A DNA stretch of 64,000 nucleotides from Luteibacter aegosomatis (GCF_023078455.1 NZ_CP095740.1:856001-920000), one strand, 5' to 3'. Shown: positions 17,596 through 27,068, counted from the stretch's first letter. Program-made: numbers and translations. Notes: generated by a model not told the origin, from the sequence alone.

Positions 17596-18324
17596 TTAGA
17601 AGCGGTATTCGCCGGCCAGCGACACGATGCCGGTGGAGCGCTTCAGGCCCGGGCTGACCTCGCCGGTGGTGTTGTCGCGCACCTTGCCGGCATTGGCGTG
17701 GAAGTAGTCGTAGCTCACGCCCACGCCGAAGTGCTCGTTGATGTCCCAACCGGTGCCCAGACCGGCATACCAGCTGCCGCGACCGTCGCGGCCGCCGTTG
17801 GAGAAGCCGAGGTCCTGGCCCACGCTGTTGTTGTAGTTGTTGTTGTTGTCGTTCGACCAGAAGAGGCCGCCGTGCATGCTGATGTACCACTGCGGCACGA
17901 GGTTGATCTTGCCGTTCACGCCGACCATCCAGCCGCGCAGGGCGTTCTTGGTGGCTTTCTGGTTGACGTCCTGGTCTTCTTCGAAGACGTTCTTCACGCG
18001 ATAGTTGCCCAGATCCGCGTAGCCGGCCTCGAGGCCCAGGCCGAGATCGGGACCGACCTTCCAGCGGTAGCCGCCGAGAACGCCGTAACCCGTGCGACGG
18101 CCCTTGTTGCCGTGCAGGGGATTGAAACCGCCGGTATCGCTGCCGAAGCCGCCGGTATCGCTGCCGTTGGTGCGACCCACGTTGGCGCCGATGAACCAGT
18201 TGCCGCTACCGACCGACTGGCTGGGCTGGTAGTTGCCCGAAACGGCCGAGTTGTCCTGGGCGAAGGCCGGGACGGCCGCGAACGAAACGCAAGAAACCGC
18301 AAGGGCAAGAGCTGCCTTCTTCAT
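17596..18324 (-). CDS. Outer-membrane beta-barrel protein, paralog 2 with repeat-bearing loops
   Basis: The 242-residue protein has a signal peptide (MKKAALALAVSCVSFAAVPA, then FAQD) and the same strand pattern and C-terminus (LAGEYRF) as the paralog at 16800-17384. It is about 48 residues longer because of loop insertions. One carries a tandem GSDTGGF repeat (about residues 55-68) encoded by a near-exact 21-bp duplication. Another is an Asn-rich run NDNNNNYNNS encoded by a GTT/TTG-type trinucleotide tract near 17823-17850. Both repeats could vary in length by slippage without a frameshift. These loops are expected to face outward if the protein is a barrel. Confidence 0.9.
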   Translation of the reverse strand: MKKAALALAVSCVSFAAVPAFAQDNSAVSGNYQPSQSVGSGNWFIGANVGRTNGSDTGGFGSDTGGFNPLHGNKGRRTGYGVLGGYRWKVGPDLGLGLEAGYADLGNYRVKNVFEEDQDVNQKATKNALRGWMVGVNGKINLVPQWYISMHGGLFWSNDNNNNYNNSVGQDLGFSNGGRDGRGSWYAGLGTGWDINEHFGVGVSYDYFHANAGKVRDNTTGEVSPGLKRSTGIVSLAGEYRF

Positions 18325-18545
18325 GGGAATATTCCTCTTTTTTTCGGGGCGGCCATCGCGACTTGGGGTGGGGGAGTGCGATGACCGGGATCGATTAGAG
18401 CGCCCCGAACCTGAAGAAATTCAGAAATGCGGATGAAAAGATTAAGCCGAGGTTAACTTCCCCGGCTCCAGGCGACCTCACGACAAGCTGCCATCCGATG
18501 CGCGACAATGACGGTTTTCCACATGCCCCTAATTGGAGAACGCCG

Positions 18546-20597
18546 ATGACGACACGCCGCGAACGCGCCAATGCGATCCGCGCCCTGGCCATGGATGGTG
18601 TGCAAGCCGCCAATTCCGGTCATCCTGGCATGCCCATGGGCATGGCCGACATCGCCGAAGTGCTGTGGGGCGACTTCCTGCACCACAACCCGTCCAACCC
18701 GCATTGGCTCAACCGCGACCGCTTCGTGCTCTCGAACGGCCATGGCTCGATGCTGCAGTACGCCTTGCTGCACCTGACCGGCTACGACTTGCCGATCAGC
18801 GAGCTTAAGAACTTTCGTCAGCTGAATTCCCGCACGCCCGGCCATCCCGAGTGGCACATGACCCCGGGCGTGGAGACCACCACCGGTCCGCTCGGCCAGG
18901 GCCTGGCCAATTCCGTGGGCTTCGCCCTCGCCGAAAAGCTGCTCGCCGAGCAGTTCAATCGTCCGGGCCACGACATCGTCGACCACCACACCTACGTGTT
19001 CGTCGGCGACGGCTGCCTCATGGAAGGCATCTCGCACGAAGTGGCCTCGCTCGCCGGCACGCTGAAGCTCGGCAAGCTCGTGGCGGTGTACGACGACAAC
19101 GGCATCTCCATCGACGGTGAAGTGCACGAGTGGTTCACCGACAACACCCAGCAGCGCTTCGAGGCCTATGGCTGGAACGTGGTGATGGGCGACGACGGCA
19201 AGCCGGTCGACGGTCACGACGCCGACGCCATCAAGAAGGCGCTCACGAAGGCCACCTCGCAGAGCGAGAAGCCCTCGCTGGTGATCTGCAAGACCGTCAT
19301 CGGTTTCGGTTCGCCGAACAAGGAAGGCAAGGAAGCGTCGCACGGCGCGGCGCTGGGCAAGGACGAAGTCAAGCTCACCCGTGAGCGCCTGGGCTGGAAC
19401 TACCCGGAGTTCGTGATCCCCGACGAGATCTACGCCTCGTGGGATGCCAAGAAAGCCGGCGGCGAAGCCGAGAAGGCCTGGAACGACAAGTTCGCCGCCT
19501 ACGAGAAGGATCATCCGGAACTCGCCGCCGAACTGAAGCGTCGCGTCGAGGGCGGTCTGCCGAAGAACTGGAAGGAAACCGCCAAGGCCTTCGTCGACAA
19601 GCTCCAGGCCGAAGGTCCGGAGGTCGCCTCGCGCAAGGCTTCGCAGATGTCGTTGGACGCCTTCGGCCCGGTCTTGCCGGAACTGCTCGGCGGCTCGGCC
19701 GACCTTGCGCCGTCCAACCTCACCATCTGGAAGGGCGCCAAGAGCGTGCTTAGCCCGGGTGGCAACTACGTCCACTACGGCGTCCGCGAGTTCGGCATGA
19801 GCGCTATCGCCAACGGCGTCGCCCTGCATGGCGGTTTCATCCCCTACGACGCCACTTTCCTCACCTTCTCCGATTACGCGCGTAACGCCGTGCGCATGGC
19901 GGCGCTGATTCCCGCCCACGTCATTCATGTGTACACGCACGATTCGATCGGTCTGGGCGAAGACGGTCCCACCCACCAGCCGGTGGAGCACCTGGGTTCG
20001 TTGCGCCTGATCCCGAACAATCGCGTGTGGCGTCCGGCCGACGCGGTCGAATCGGCCGTGGCGTGGAAGGTCGCGATCGAGCGCAAGGTGGTCAAGCATG
20101 ACAAGCACGCCACGGGCGGCCCGTCCTGCCTGGTCTTCTCGCGCCAGACGCTGAAGCACAATGCGCGCACCGCGGAACAGGTGGCGAATATCGAGAAGGG
20201 CGGCTACGTGCTGGTCGAGCCGGAGAACTTCTCCGAGAAGAACCTGGCGAAGTCGGCCATCATCATCGCCACCGGCTCCGAAGTGGGTATGGCGGTCGAA
20301 GCCGCGGCCAGCCTCAACGGCAACGGCTATTCGGTCCGCGTCGTCTCGATGCCTTGCACCGAGGAGTTCGACGCCCAGCCGGTCGAATACCGCGAAGGCG
20401 TGCTGCCGTCGTGGTGCCGCGCCCGCGTGGCGGTGGAAGCCGCCAGCGTCGACTTCTGGGCCAAGTACGTCGGCCTCGACGGCGCCACCGTCGGCATGAC
20501 CACCTACGGCGCGTCGGCTCCCATCGAGAAGCTCTACGAGCACTTCGGCATCACCACCACGGCGGTGATCGACGCGGTGAAGGGCGTGATCAAGTAA
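18546..20597 (+). CDS. tkt: Transketolase
   Basis: The 683-residue ThDP enzyme exchanges two-carbon units between sugar phosphates in the non-oxidative pentose phosphate pathway. Features include [22 protein letters not shown], the ThDP motif beginning [12 protein letters not shown], the transketolase motif 2 region ([17 protein letters not shown]), and the C-terminal domain with [13 protein letters not shown]. The ATG at 18546 is preceded by GGAGA and gives the standard N-terminus [12 protein letters not shown]. It is divergent from the barrel gene pair and ends at a strong hairpin. Confidence 0.98.
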   Translation: MTTRRERANAIRALAMDGVQAANSGHPGMPMGMADIAEVLWGDFLHHNPSNPHWLNRDRFVLSNGHGSMLQYALLHLTGYDLPISELKNFRQLNSRTPGHPEWHMTPGVETTTGPLGQGLANSVGFALAEKLLAEQFNRPGHDIVDHHTYVFVGDGCLMEGISHEVASLAGTLKLGKLVAVYDDNGISIDGEVHEWFTDNTQQRFEAYGWNVVMGDDGKPVDGHDADAIKKALTKATSQSEKPSLVICKTVIGFGSPNKEGKEASHGAALGKDEVKLTRERLGWNYPEFVIPDEIYASWDAKKAGGEAEKAWNDKFAAYEKDHPELAAELKRRVEGGLPKNWKETAKAFVDKLQAEGPEVASRKASQMSLDAFGPVLPELLGGSADLAPSNLTIWKGAKSVLSPGGNYVHYGVREFGMSAIANGVALHGGFIPYDATFLTFSDYARNAVRMAALIPAHVIHVYTHDSIGLGEDGPTHQPVEHLGSLRLIPNNRVWRPADAVESAVAWKVAIERKVVKHDKHATGGPSCLVFSRQTLKHNARTAEQVANIEKGGYVLVEPENFSEKNLAKSAIIIATGSEVGMAVEAAASLNGNGYSVRVVSMPCTEEFDAQPVEYREGVLPSWCRARVAVEAASVDFWAKYVGLDGATVGMTTYGASAPIEKLYEHFGITTTAVIDAVKGVIK

Positions 20598-20613
20598 GCC
20601 GTTTGAAACGATG

Positions 20614-20650
20614 AAGACAAGGGGCTCCCGCGAGGGAGCCCCTTGTCTTT
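20614..20650 (+). terminator. Strong terminator of tkt
   Basis: A perfect 16-bp stem (20614-20629 with 20634-20649) closes a GCGA tetraloop and runs into TTT. Symmetry would allow action on both strands. Confidence 0.85.
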
Positions 20651-20687
20651 GATGGTTGCCCCATAGGTCGATCCGCCCGCTGTCCCG

Positions 20688-22754
20688 ATGACTACCCCGC
20701 GTTCCCCGCACGCCTACTTTCCCTACATCGACGGCCTTCGTGCCATCGCCGTGGCCTCGGTGGTGCTTTATCACCTGCACGCGGCCTGGTTACCCGGCGG
20801 TTTCGCGGGCGTGGACGTGTTTTTCGTGATCTCCGGTTTCGTGGTGAGCGCGTCGGTGGGACTGCGGGAGCGCACGTCGCTGCCGTCGTTCTGGATGTAT
20901 TTCCTGGCCCGTCGATTCCAGCGCATCGCGCCGGCGCTGCTGGCCTGCCTGCTCACGACGACCCTGGCCGCGACGCTGTTCATTCCCGAGGCCTGGCTGA
21001 GCGAACACAACCAGAAGACGGGGCGCTTCGCCTTCTTCGGTTTCAGCAACATCGTGCTGGCGCACAACGCGAACAGCTACTTCTCGCCCATCACGGAATT
21101 CAATCCCTACACGCACACGTGGTCGTTGGGCGTGGAGGAGCAGTTCTACCTTCTGTTCCCGGTGCTGTTCTGGGCGTGGAGCTTCGGCGGCCGTTGGCGC
21201 CCCGTCACGTTGGCCGTATGCATCGCGCTGGGCGTGGTGTCGCTGGTGCACGCCTGGTGGCTGGGCACGACGGATAGCCAGGCGGCGTTCTATCTTCTCG
21301 CCTCGCGATTCTGGGAGCTCGCCACCGGCGTCGTGTTGTACCAGGCCATGGCCTGCGCTGGACGCCGGTTCGATACGGCCGACACCGCACCGGCCTCATC
21401 CTGGAAGGCGGCGGCTGGCATCGCCGGCCTTTGCCTGATGGCTTATGGCCTGTGGACATCGCAACCGGAATCCTTTCCCATACCGGGCGCACTGTGGGCC
21501 GTGGCGGGAACGGCACTCGCGCTCGGCGCCCTGCATGGCCAGCCCGCTTCGGTGTGGCCGGTGCGTCTGCTCAGTGCGCCGCCCATGCGCTTCATCGGCG
21601 CCATGTCGTATTCGCTCTATCTCTGGCACTGGCCGGTTTTCGTGTTGTTTCGATGGACGGCCGGGCTGGGTGCGTGGCCGGAACGGCTGGCGGCCGTGGC
21701 CATCACCTTCGTGCTGGCGTGGCTCTCGTGGCGATGGATCGAACAGCCGATACGTCGATCGGCGGGTATCCGTCGAGCGCCCCGCATCGCGGTGGTCGCA
21801 TGCGGCCTGTTGGCGTTGGTGATCGGTGCTTCGCTGCATCGTTTCATCGACCACCGCCAACCCCGCTGGTCGTTGAGCACCGTAGCGAAACACGCGGACG
21901 ACTGGTATCCGACCACGACGCGGAAGAAGCACGTGGACGCCTGTGGCGTACCTCAGCCGCAGACGGTCGAACTGCCGCAGGGCAAGCGCATCAGCTATGC
22001 CCGCGTGGCATGCGATCGGCCGGTCGATGGGCCGGACATCTTCGTGGTCGGCGACTCGCATGCCATGGCCTTCGGAACCCTGTTCGAAGGCTACGTGGCC
22101 CGCACGGGTGCACACGTCACCCTCTACAACAATTCGGGCTGTGCCTTCCTCAGCCTGCAACCGAACCGGGACGATCCGCGTTGCGAGCAGAGTTCGCTCA
22201 CGGCCGCCAACGACATCCTCGCGCGAGTGAAGGCGGGCGACGTGGTATTCCTGCCTTCGTTACGCATGCCTCGCCTGGTCGACCAGTGGATACGATATCC
22301 GCGTGAGGCCTTCGTCGCGCAGGCCCTGCATGCCGATACCGTCGCCATGCAGAGCGGAGAGCTCGACCGTGCCATCGAGGTCGTTTCGCGGTTCCACGAC
22401 AAAGGCGCCCGCGTCGTCATCGAAGCGCCCAACCTGCTTCTCAACGCGCCGGCCTATCGTTGCGCGGATGCATGGACGAAGACCAATCCCATGTGTGCCG
22501 AAGGCACGAGCGTGGATCGCGCCGAATTCGAGCGACTTCGCCAACCCATGCTCGATGCGGTGAACGCGGTGGCCAAGGCGGTGCCGGGAACCACCGTGTT
22601 CGATCCTTTTCCGACGCTATGTCCCGAAGGCCCGCGTTGTGACGGTTTCCGGGACGGCCGCCCGTTGTTCTTTGACGGCGACCATGTCAGCGCGTACGGA
22701 AACAAGGTGCTGCTTCCTGGATTTGAGGACGCCATGAGAGCGGCCGCCAACTGA
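20688..22754 (+). CDS. OafA/YrhL-type membrane O-acyltransferase with C-terminal SGNH domain, paralog 1
   Basis: The 688-residue protein has an acyltransferase-3 membrane domain (about 1-390) starting YIDGLRAIAVASVVLYHLHA, whose conserved Arg and His are those implicated in acyl transfer, then GGFAGVDVFFVISGFVV. A periplasmic SGNH hydrolase-like domain follows (about 430-688) with the Ser block VVGDSHAMAFG near residue 454 and the catalytic Asp/His block DGDHVSAYG near 663. Such fusions O-acetylate O-antigen, capsule or other glycans at the outer leaflet. A second, clearly homologous copy lies at 23910-26009, with a lectin gene between. Confidence 0.95.
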   Translation: MTTPRSPHAYFPYIDGLRAIAVASVVLYHLHAAWLPGGFAGVDVFFVISGFVVSASVGLRERTSLPSFWMYFLARRFQRIAPALLACLLTTTLAATLFIPEAWLSEHNQKTGRFAFFGFSNIVLAHNANSYFSPITEFNPYTHTWSLGVEEQFYLLFPVLFWAWSFGGRWRPVTLAVCIALGVVSLVHAWWLGTTDSQAAFYLLASRFWELATGVVLYQAMACAGRRFDTADTAPASSWKAAAGIAGLCLMAYGLWTSQPESFPIPGALWAVAGTALALGALHGQPASVWPVRLLSAPPMRFIGAMSYSLYLWHWPVFVLFRWTAGLGAWPERLAAVAITFVLAWLSWRWIEQPIRRSAGIRRAPRIAVVACGLLALVIGASLHRFIDHRQPRWSLSTVAKHADDWYPTTTRKKHVDACGVPQPQTVELPQGKRISYARVACDRPVDGPDIFVVGDSHAMAFGTLFEGYVARTGAHVTLYNNSGCAFLSLQPNRDDPRCEQSSLTAANDILARVKAGDVVFLPSLRMPRLVDQWIRYPREAFVAQALHADTVAMQSGELDRAIEVVSRFHDKGARVVIEAPNLLLNAPAYRCADAWTKTNPMCAEGTSVDRAEFERLRQPMLDAVNAVAKAVPGTTVFDPFPTLCPEGPRCDGFRDGRPLFFDGDHVSAYGNKVLLPGFEDAMRAAAN

Positions 22755-22797
22755 ACTGACGCCAATGGATGGCACCCCAGATCGGGGGGGCGACGAC

Positions 22798-23052
22798 TTA
22801 GCCGCCTAACCTGATTGTCCAGAAGGGCCGCTCGTTCAGCGCCCTGCAGAGGCGGGGATCACCTATGCAAGGGGCTACGCCTGGATGCCTTGCCGGTTGC
22901 CGATCATACGCAGGTGCGACCCATATCTCCTTTACGCCATAGGCTGCGAGGTTGCCGTTTGCCTCGAGTGTGAGAAAGCCAAGGGTCTGCATCAGATTCG
23001 TGCTCGGCCCATATTTCGCAGCTGGCAGGCTGCCCGCATGAAAATTGCGCTT
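22798..23052 (-). pseudogene. Out-of-frame 3' part of the lectin gene
   Basis: Read in the frame that begins with the codon at 23052, this stretch encodes FHAGSLPAAKYGPSTNL followed by MQTLGFLTLEANGNLAAYG and ends at a TAA at 22798-22800. LEANGNLAAYG is a degenerate copy of the B-lectin QxDxNxVxY motif. The segment joins the upstream lectin frame if a single A is removed from the A6 run at 23051-23056, so it is best read as the displaced C-terminus of the same gene. Confidence 0.7.
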
Positions 23053-23671
23053 TTTTCCCGCCTGTCACGTGAAGGCCGTTGGCAAAGGTGGCGGAGTCCG
23101 CACGCCAGGTGTTGGACGACCAGATGGGATTGCCATGCCTATACAGCACCATGTTTCCATCGCCCTGAAAGGACAGGTGATGGCCATTGATCTGCGAGTA
23201 GGTGTGCCCTTTGGGGAAATGGGTTCCGTCGCGGAATACCAACGGATCCCCAGGCGCAAGCCCTGGGCTGCCCGACCCGCTAGACCACGTGGGGATCACC
23301 GCCAATACCATGGCTTGACCATGTTCCGTAACGGTAAACATCCGTGACGGACCGTTGCTTCCGGTCCACCAGATGGCTTGGTGATCGGCCGTGTAGAGGA
23401 CGAAATTACCATCTGCTTGCATGACGGCGCGGTTGGCGCCACGTCCTGACGTCTGCGTCGACCAGATGACCGTGTGACTCCCGTCGTTCTTGTAAACGAC
23501 GAGATTTCCATCTGTCTGCATGGTGGCGAAGTATCGATGATCGTCTGAGTACAGCGACTGTCCTGCCCATAGTGTCTCGCCGGGGAGGAGTGCGGCCGCG
23601 TTGACGGACGTTACGGATAGCGCGGTAACCGTGATGGAAGCGAGGGCGCGACGGCGTGTGACTCGGTACAT
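22904..23671 (-). CDS. Bulb-type (mannose-binding) lectin-domain secreted protein, frameshifted at its 3' end
   Basis: The 255-residue frame has a signal peptide (MYRVTRRRALASITVTALSV) and B-lectin repeats with the sugar-binding pattern QxDxNxVxY: MQTDGNLVVY, MQADGNFVLY and FQGDGNMVLY. I chose the ATG at 23671 because GGGAGAAAA precedes it and the signal peptide starts there. After an A6 run (T6 on the plus strand, 23051-23056) the frame ends in 48 unrelated residues, while the neighbouring frame continues the lectin with LEANGNLAAYG. Restored by one base, the protein would be about 290 residues with four visible lectin motifs, the size of LlpA-type lectin-like bacteriocins. Alternatives: an ordinary secreted glycan-binding protein, or a sequencing error in the run. 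Confidence 0.8.
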   Translation of the reverse strand: MYRVTRRRALASITVTALSVTSVNAAALLPGETLWAGQSLYSDDHRYFATMQTDGNLVVYKNDGSHTVIWSTQTSGRGANRAVMQADGNFVLYTADHQAIWWTGSNGPSRMFTVTEHGQAMVLAVIPTWSSGSGSPGLAPGDPLVFRDGTHFPKGHTYSQINGHHLSFQGDGNMVLYRHGNPIWSSNTWRADSATFANGLHVTGGKKAQFSCGQPASCEIWAEHESDADPWLSHTRGKRQPRSLWRKGDMGRTCV

Positions 23672-23909
23672 ATTTTTCTCCCTTCTTGGCCACCGGGGCG
23701 GCGGCAAGCTCATCATTGAGTGGGTCGCGTCTGCGGTGTATCGGTGGTGGCCGCTGAAGCGGGGAGAAGGTTCGAGCGGCGCATGTGGTCGGATGCTGTA
23801 AGCGAGGAACGCTTAGGTCATCGGTGAAGAAATGTTTCACGGAGATTTAGGAATGCGCTGATTCAAGATTTGACGTGAAATCCTTAACGTTTCGAATTTT
23901 TCTTGAGGC

Positions 23910-26009
23910 GTGGCATTGGAACGCGAAGAAAGGTTCAGGCGCTATCTTCCGCATGTCGACGGCATGAGAGCGATCGCCGTGATCGCAGTGATCGTCTTTC
24001 ACCTCGAGCGTGATTGGCTGCCGGGCGGTTTCTCGGGAGTGGATGCCTTTTTTGTCATTTCCGGATTCGTCGTAAGTGCCTCCGTGCATGGGCGTGGAGA
24101 TGAGCCTTTCGGTAAGTTCTTTCTCTGGTTTCTGTGGAGGCGATGTCTCCGGATCGTGCCTATGTTGGCGTTGGTTCTCGTTGCGACGAGCTTGGCGTCG
24201 ACCTTGTTGATTCCCGATGCCTGGTTGAGCGACGGCATCCACCGGACGGGAATGGCGGCCACGTTCGGATGGGCCAATGTTTCCCTTGCCGGTCGCACCG
24301 ATAGCTATTTTTCCCCGACGACGGATTTCAATCCCTTCGCCCATGCATGGTCCCTCGGTGTCGAGGAGCAGTTCTACATACTGTTTCCCTTCGTGCTTTG
24401 GCCATGGATATCGCGGAAGGCAAGTCGAGGTGTGTTTTTATCAGCTCTCGCTTTGGCAACGGTTTGCTCGTTCGTCTTGGCTTGGCGCGAAGGATCGAAA
24501 GACGGGGCGTCTGCGTTTTACTTGCTGGAATGCAGGGCCTGGGAGTTACTCGCGGGCATCTTGCTGTTTCATTCCCTTGATATGACACAACGGTTGGCGT
24601 CCAGACGCACGTGTCCTGCGTGTGGAACGTGGTTGGCCTCCTCCGGGTTTCTCCTGGTCGGATACGGTCTTTGGGCCTCTACACCGGATCATTTTCCGGC
24701 ACCTGGAGCACTGCCGGTCGTCATGGGGACATGCCTTCTGCTCGCGGCCGGGTGTGTGCCCTCGGAAGCTTCATGGCCCATGAGGCTACTCATGTTTCGA
24801 CCCGTTCGATGGATCGGCCGCACGTCCTACTCGCTATACCTTTGGCATTGGCCCGTTTTCGTGCTGTTTCGATGGACGATCGGACTGGAAGACTTTGTCG
24901 ACAGGGTACTGGCCGTGGTGGTCACGGTCGTGGTCGCGTCGCTTTGCTGGCTCTACGTCGAACAACCGATCCGGCGGTTCTCGAAGGGATACGCAGGGTC
25001 GCATGCCAAGCTGGTGGCATGGAGCTTCGTCGCACTGGTGGGTGCGGGTCTGTTTCAAGGCTTGCTGCATCACTACCGATGGAGCATTTCTCTCAGCACG
25101 GTAGCCAGTCATGCCAGCGACTGGTATCCGACCATCAAGGGGCATCATGCGTCCGGTCCTTGCGCCTCGCCCCGGCCATCCGTCGCCACCTTGGGCGAGG
25201 GGCGGCGCATTACGTACGTTGGCGGTACGTGCGACCTGTCGGCTGATGAATCGACGGTTTTCGTGGTCGGGGACTCGCACGCCCTGGCATTCGGGAGGAT
25301 GTTTCGGGCCTACGCCGCCAGAAGTGGTCGAAAGGTCGTGGTATACGACAACGCCGGTTGCGGCTATCTGACGCTTCAACCGGCGCGGGAGGAATCCGCA
25401 ATGTGCCGGTCCAGTTCACAACGGGTGACCGAAGCGATCGTCAAGAGTATCAGGCCCGGGGACGTAGTGTTTCTTCCGTCGTTGCGCATGCCGCGGTTCG
25501 TCGATCAGTGGACGCGTTATCCCCGGGAAGCTGTCTTGGCGCGGGCAATGGCTGCCGAGGCTTCGGCGAAGGATAGCGGGGCGGTCGATACCGCTATACG
25601 TATCGTCTCCCGTTTCACCGAGAAAGGAGCGACCGTGGTGTTCGAAGCTCCCAACCTTCTCCTCAATGCTCCCGCATATCGTTGTGCCGATCCATGGACG
25701 CGCTCCAATCCGATATGCAAGCGCGGCGTCGGTATGGATCGCGAGGAATTCGAGTCTCTGCGCCGCCCCATGTTGCGGGCGATCCAACACATTGCCCAGG
25801 CGGTTCCAGGCACGTCCATTTTCGATCCTTTTCCCTGGTTATGCCCCGAGAGACCTGTTTGCACCGGATTTCGCGATGGCCGACCGCTATTCTTCGACGC
25901 CGATCACATCAGTGGTTTCGGCAACGACATTCTTCTTCCTGGCTTCGAGGACGCCTTGCGATCGGGCCGCATCGTTTCGACGCGATCGGAAATCGCGAAC
26001 TCCGGCTAG
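23910..26009 (+). CDS. OafA/YrhL-type membrane O-acyltransferase with C-terminal SGNH domain, paralog 2
   Basis: The 699-residue protein parallels the gene at 20688 along its whole length: an acyltransferase-3 domain starting YLPHVDGMRAIAVIAVIVFH, GGFSGVDAFFVISGFVVSA, then an SGNH domain with VVGDSHALAFG near residue 452 and DADHISGFG near 664. The C-terminal stretches GFRDGRPLFFD and LLPGFEDA are shared exactly. The start is a GTG at 23910 after TTGAGG. Its base composition is visibly lower in GC than that of paralog 1, so it is either an older diverging duplicate or a separately acquired relative. It is divergent from the lectin gene across 238 bp. Confidence 0.94.
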   Translation: MALEREERFRRYLPHVDGMRAIAVIAVIVFHLERDWLPGGFSGVDAFFVISGFVVSASVHGRGDEPFGKFFLWFLWRRCLRIVPMLALVLVATSLASTLLIPDAWLSDGIHRTGMAATFGWANVSLAGRTDSYFSPTTDFNPFAHAWSLGVEEQFYILFPFVLWPWISRKASRGVFLSALALATVCSFVLAWREGSKDGASAFYLLECRAWELLAGILLFHSLDMTQRLASRRTCPACGTWLASSGFLLVGYGLWASTPDHFPAPGALPVVMGTCLLLAAGCVPSEASWPMRLLMFRPVRWIGRTSYSLYLWHWPVFVLFRWTIGLEDFVDRVLAVVVTVVVASLCWLYVEQPIRRFSKGYAGSHAKLVAWSFVALVGAGLFQGLLHHYRWSISLSTVASHASDWYPTIKGHHASGPCASPRPSVATLGEGRRITYVGGTCDLSADESTVFVVGDSHALAFGRMFRAYAARSGRKVVVYDNAGCGYLTLQPAREESAMCRSSSQRVTEAIVKSIRPGDVVFLPSLRMPRFVDQWTRYPREAVLARAMAAEASAKDSGAVDTAIRIVSRFTEKGATVVFEAPNLLLNAPAYRCADPWTRSNPICKRGVGMDREEFESLRRPMLRAIQHIAQAVPGTSIFDPFPWLCPERPVCTGFRDGRPLFFDADHISGFGNDILLPGFEDALRSGRIVSTRSEIANSG

Positions 26010-26013
26010 GTAT

Positions 26014-26328
26014 TCAATGGCCGCGTGGGACCATGTCGAGATTTCGCGTGCCATCGTTGGAGATGTCGTCAAGGCCGTCGTCATGCCTAATCGATACGAT
26101 GCCGGTGCCCCCGGCGGCTGCGACGACGGCTCGCGATACCCAGCGTGTGGTCGAGGAATAAGGCTTCGGGTTCGCGAACTTGGCGTGGAACTTCGTGGAG
26201 GACTCCGGCTTGGCCTGTGCCGGATTCGGCGTGGGCGGAGTCCAGGAGGTCGGTGACGGGGTTTCGGCCGCGAACGACGAGGCCGAGAGGGTCACGAGGG
26301 CGGTTACTGCCAGAGCGGTGCGAATCAT
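26014..26328 (-). CDS. Small secreted protein of unknown function
   Basis: The 104-residue product starts MIRTALAVTALVTLSASSFA, a short signal peptide, at the ATG at 26328, which is preceded by AAGGAACG. The mature part is rich in Pro, Thr and Ser (TPSPTSWTPPTPNPAQAKPE) and has one weakly hydrophobic stretch SRAVVAAAGGTGIVSI. I recognise no domain. It ends 4 bp from the convergent acyltransferase stop codon. The good ribosome site and signal peptide favour a real gene. Confidence 0.6.
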   Translation of the reverse strand: MIRTALAVTALVTLSASSFAAETPSPTSWTPPTPNPAQAKPESSTKFHAKFANPKPYSSTTRWVSRAVVAAAGGTGIVSIRHDDGLDDISNDGTRNLDMVPRGH

Positions 26329-26432
26329 TTTCGTTCCTTGATCGATGAATCGGCCAGTCGATGCATCATCGTAACAGGGCGAAGCATGGGCTCCATAGCC
26401 AACCCATGCTTCGGGCATTGGCGTGCCGGTGC

Positions 26433-27068
26433 TCAGGCCAGCCCGACGAGCTCCCGGGGCGTGTCGACCGTCTTCCACGCTCCCGCCCGTTCCAGCTCTT
26501 CGCGATCGCCGAAGCCCCACAGCACGCCCACACCGCGCACATCATTGGCCACGGCGCCCTCGATGTCGAAGCGGCGGTCGCCGATCATCACCACGTCCTC
26601 CTTCGGATGCCCGAAGTCGGCCAACGCCGCGGCGATCATTTCCGCCTTTTCGCTATGGGCCGTTTCCGGACCGGGCGCGTAGACACGGTGGAAGGCCGCG
26701 CCGAAAGGCAGGTGGGGAATGATGCGTTCGGCATGCAAACGGATCTTGCTGGTGACGATCGCGAGGTGGTGGCCGGCGGCTTCCAGCGCCGCGATCGCTT
26801 CGGGGATGCCTTCGTAGACCGTATGTTCGGACCAGCCCACGTCACGGAACCGTTCACCGTAGGCCGTGACGGCGGCCTCGATGAGGTCGTGCCTGTCGTG
26901 GCCGAGCACTTCGCCGAAGCTCACGCGCAGCGGCGGTCCGATCCAGCCGCGCAGGATGGTGTCGTCCGGGATATCGGCGCCGACGTGCGCCAGCGAGTGG
27001 CGCACGCCCGAGAGGATGCCGATTTCCGAGTCGATCAGCGTGCCGTCGAGGTCGAAAAGGAAAAGCAT
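26433..27068 (-). CDS. HAD-superfamily phosphatase, phosphoglycolate phosphatase-like
   Basis: The 211-residue protein has the HAD motifs in order: LFDLDGTLIDSE (nucleophile and acid Asp), IVTSKIRLHAER (motif II Thr/Ser region), and MIGDRRFDIEGA (motif IV acids) with the alpha-helical cap between residues 15 and 85. The family includes phosphoglycolate phosphatases (Gph) and pyrophosphatase PpaX. Its ATG at 27068 overlaps the pgk stop codon by one base (TAATG), so it is translationally coupled to pgk. A housekeeping role in clearing a phosphometabolite such as 2-phosphoglycolate is likely but not proven. Confidence 0.9.
   Translation of the reverse strand: MLFLFDLDGTLIDSEIGILSGVRHSLAHVGADIPDDTILRGWIGPPLRVSFGEVLGHDRHDLIEAAVTAYGERFRDVGWSEHTVYEGIPEAIAALEAAGHHLAIVTSKIRLHAERIIPHLPFGAAFHRVYAPGPETAHSEKAEMIAAALADFGHPKEDVVMIGDRRFDIEGAVANDVRGVGVLWGFGDREELERAGAWKTVDTPRELVGLA

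Noticed and set aside
18453..20780. A 775-codon open frame antisense to tkt
   Set aside because: Transketolase on the plus strand is certain and codon bias explains the open opposite frame.
23048..23058. Programmed ribosomal frameshift at the A6 run of the lectin gene
   Set aside because: The frame change needed is +1 (or -2), whereas A AAA AAG slippery sites direct -1 shifts and are in a different register here; I see no stimulatory stop codon or structure. An indel is more likely.
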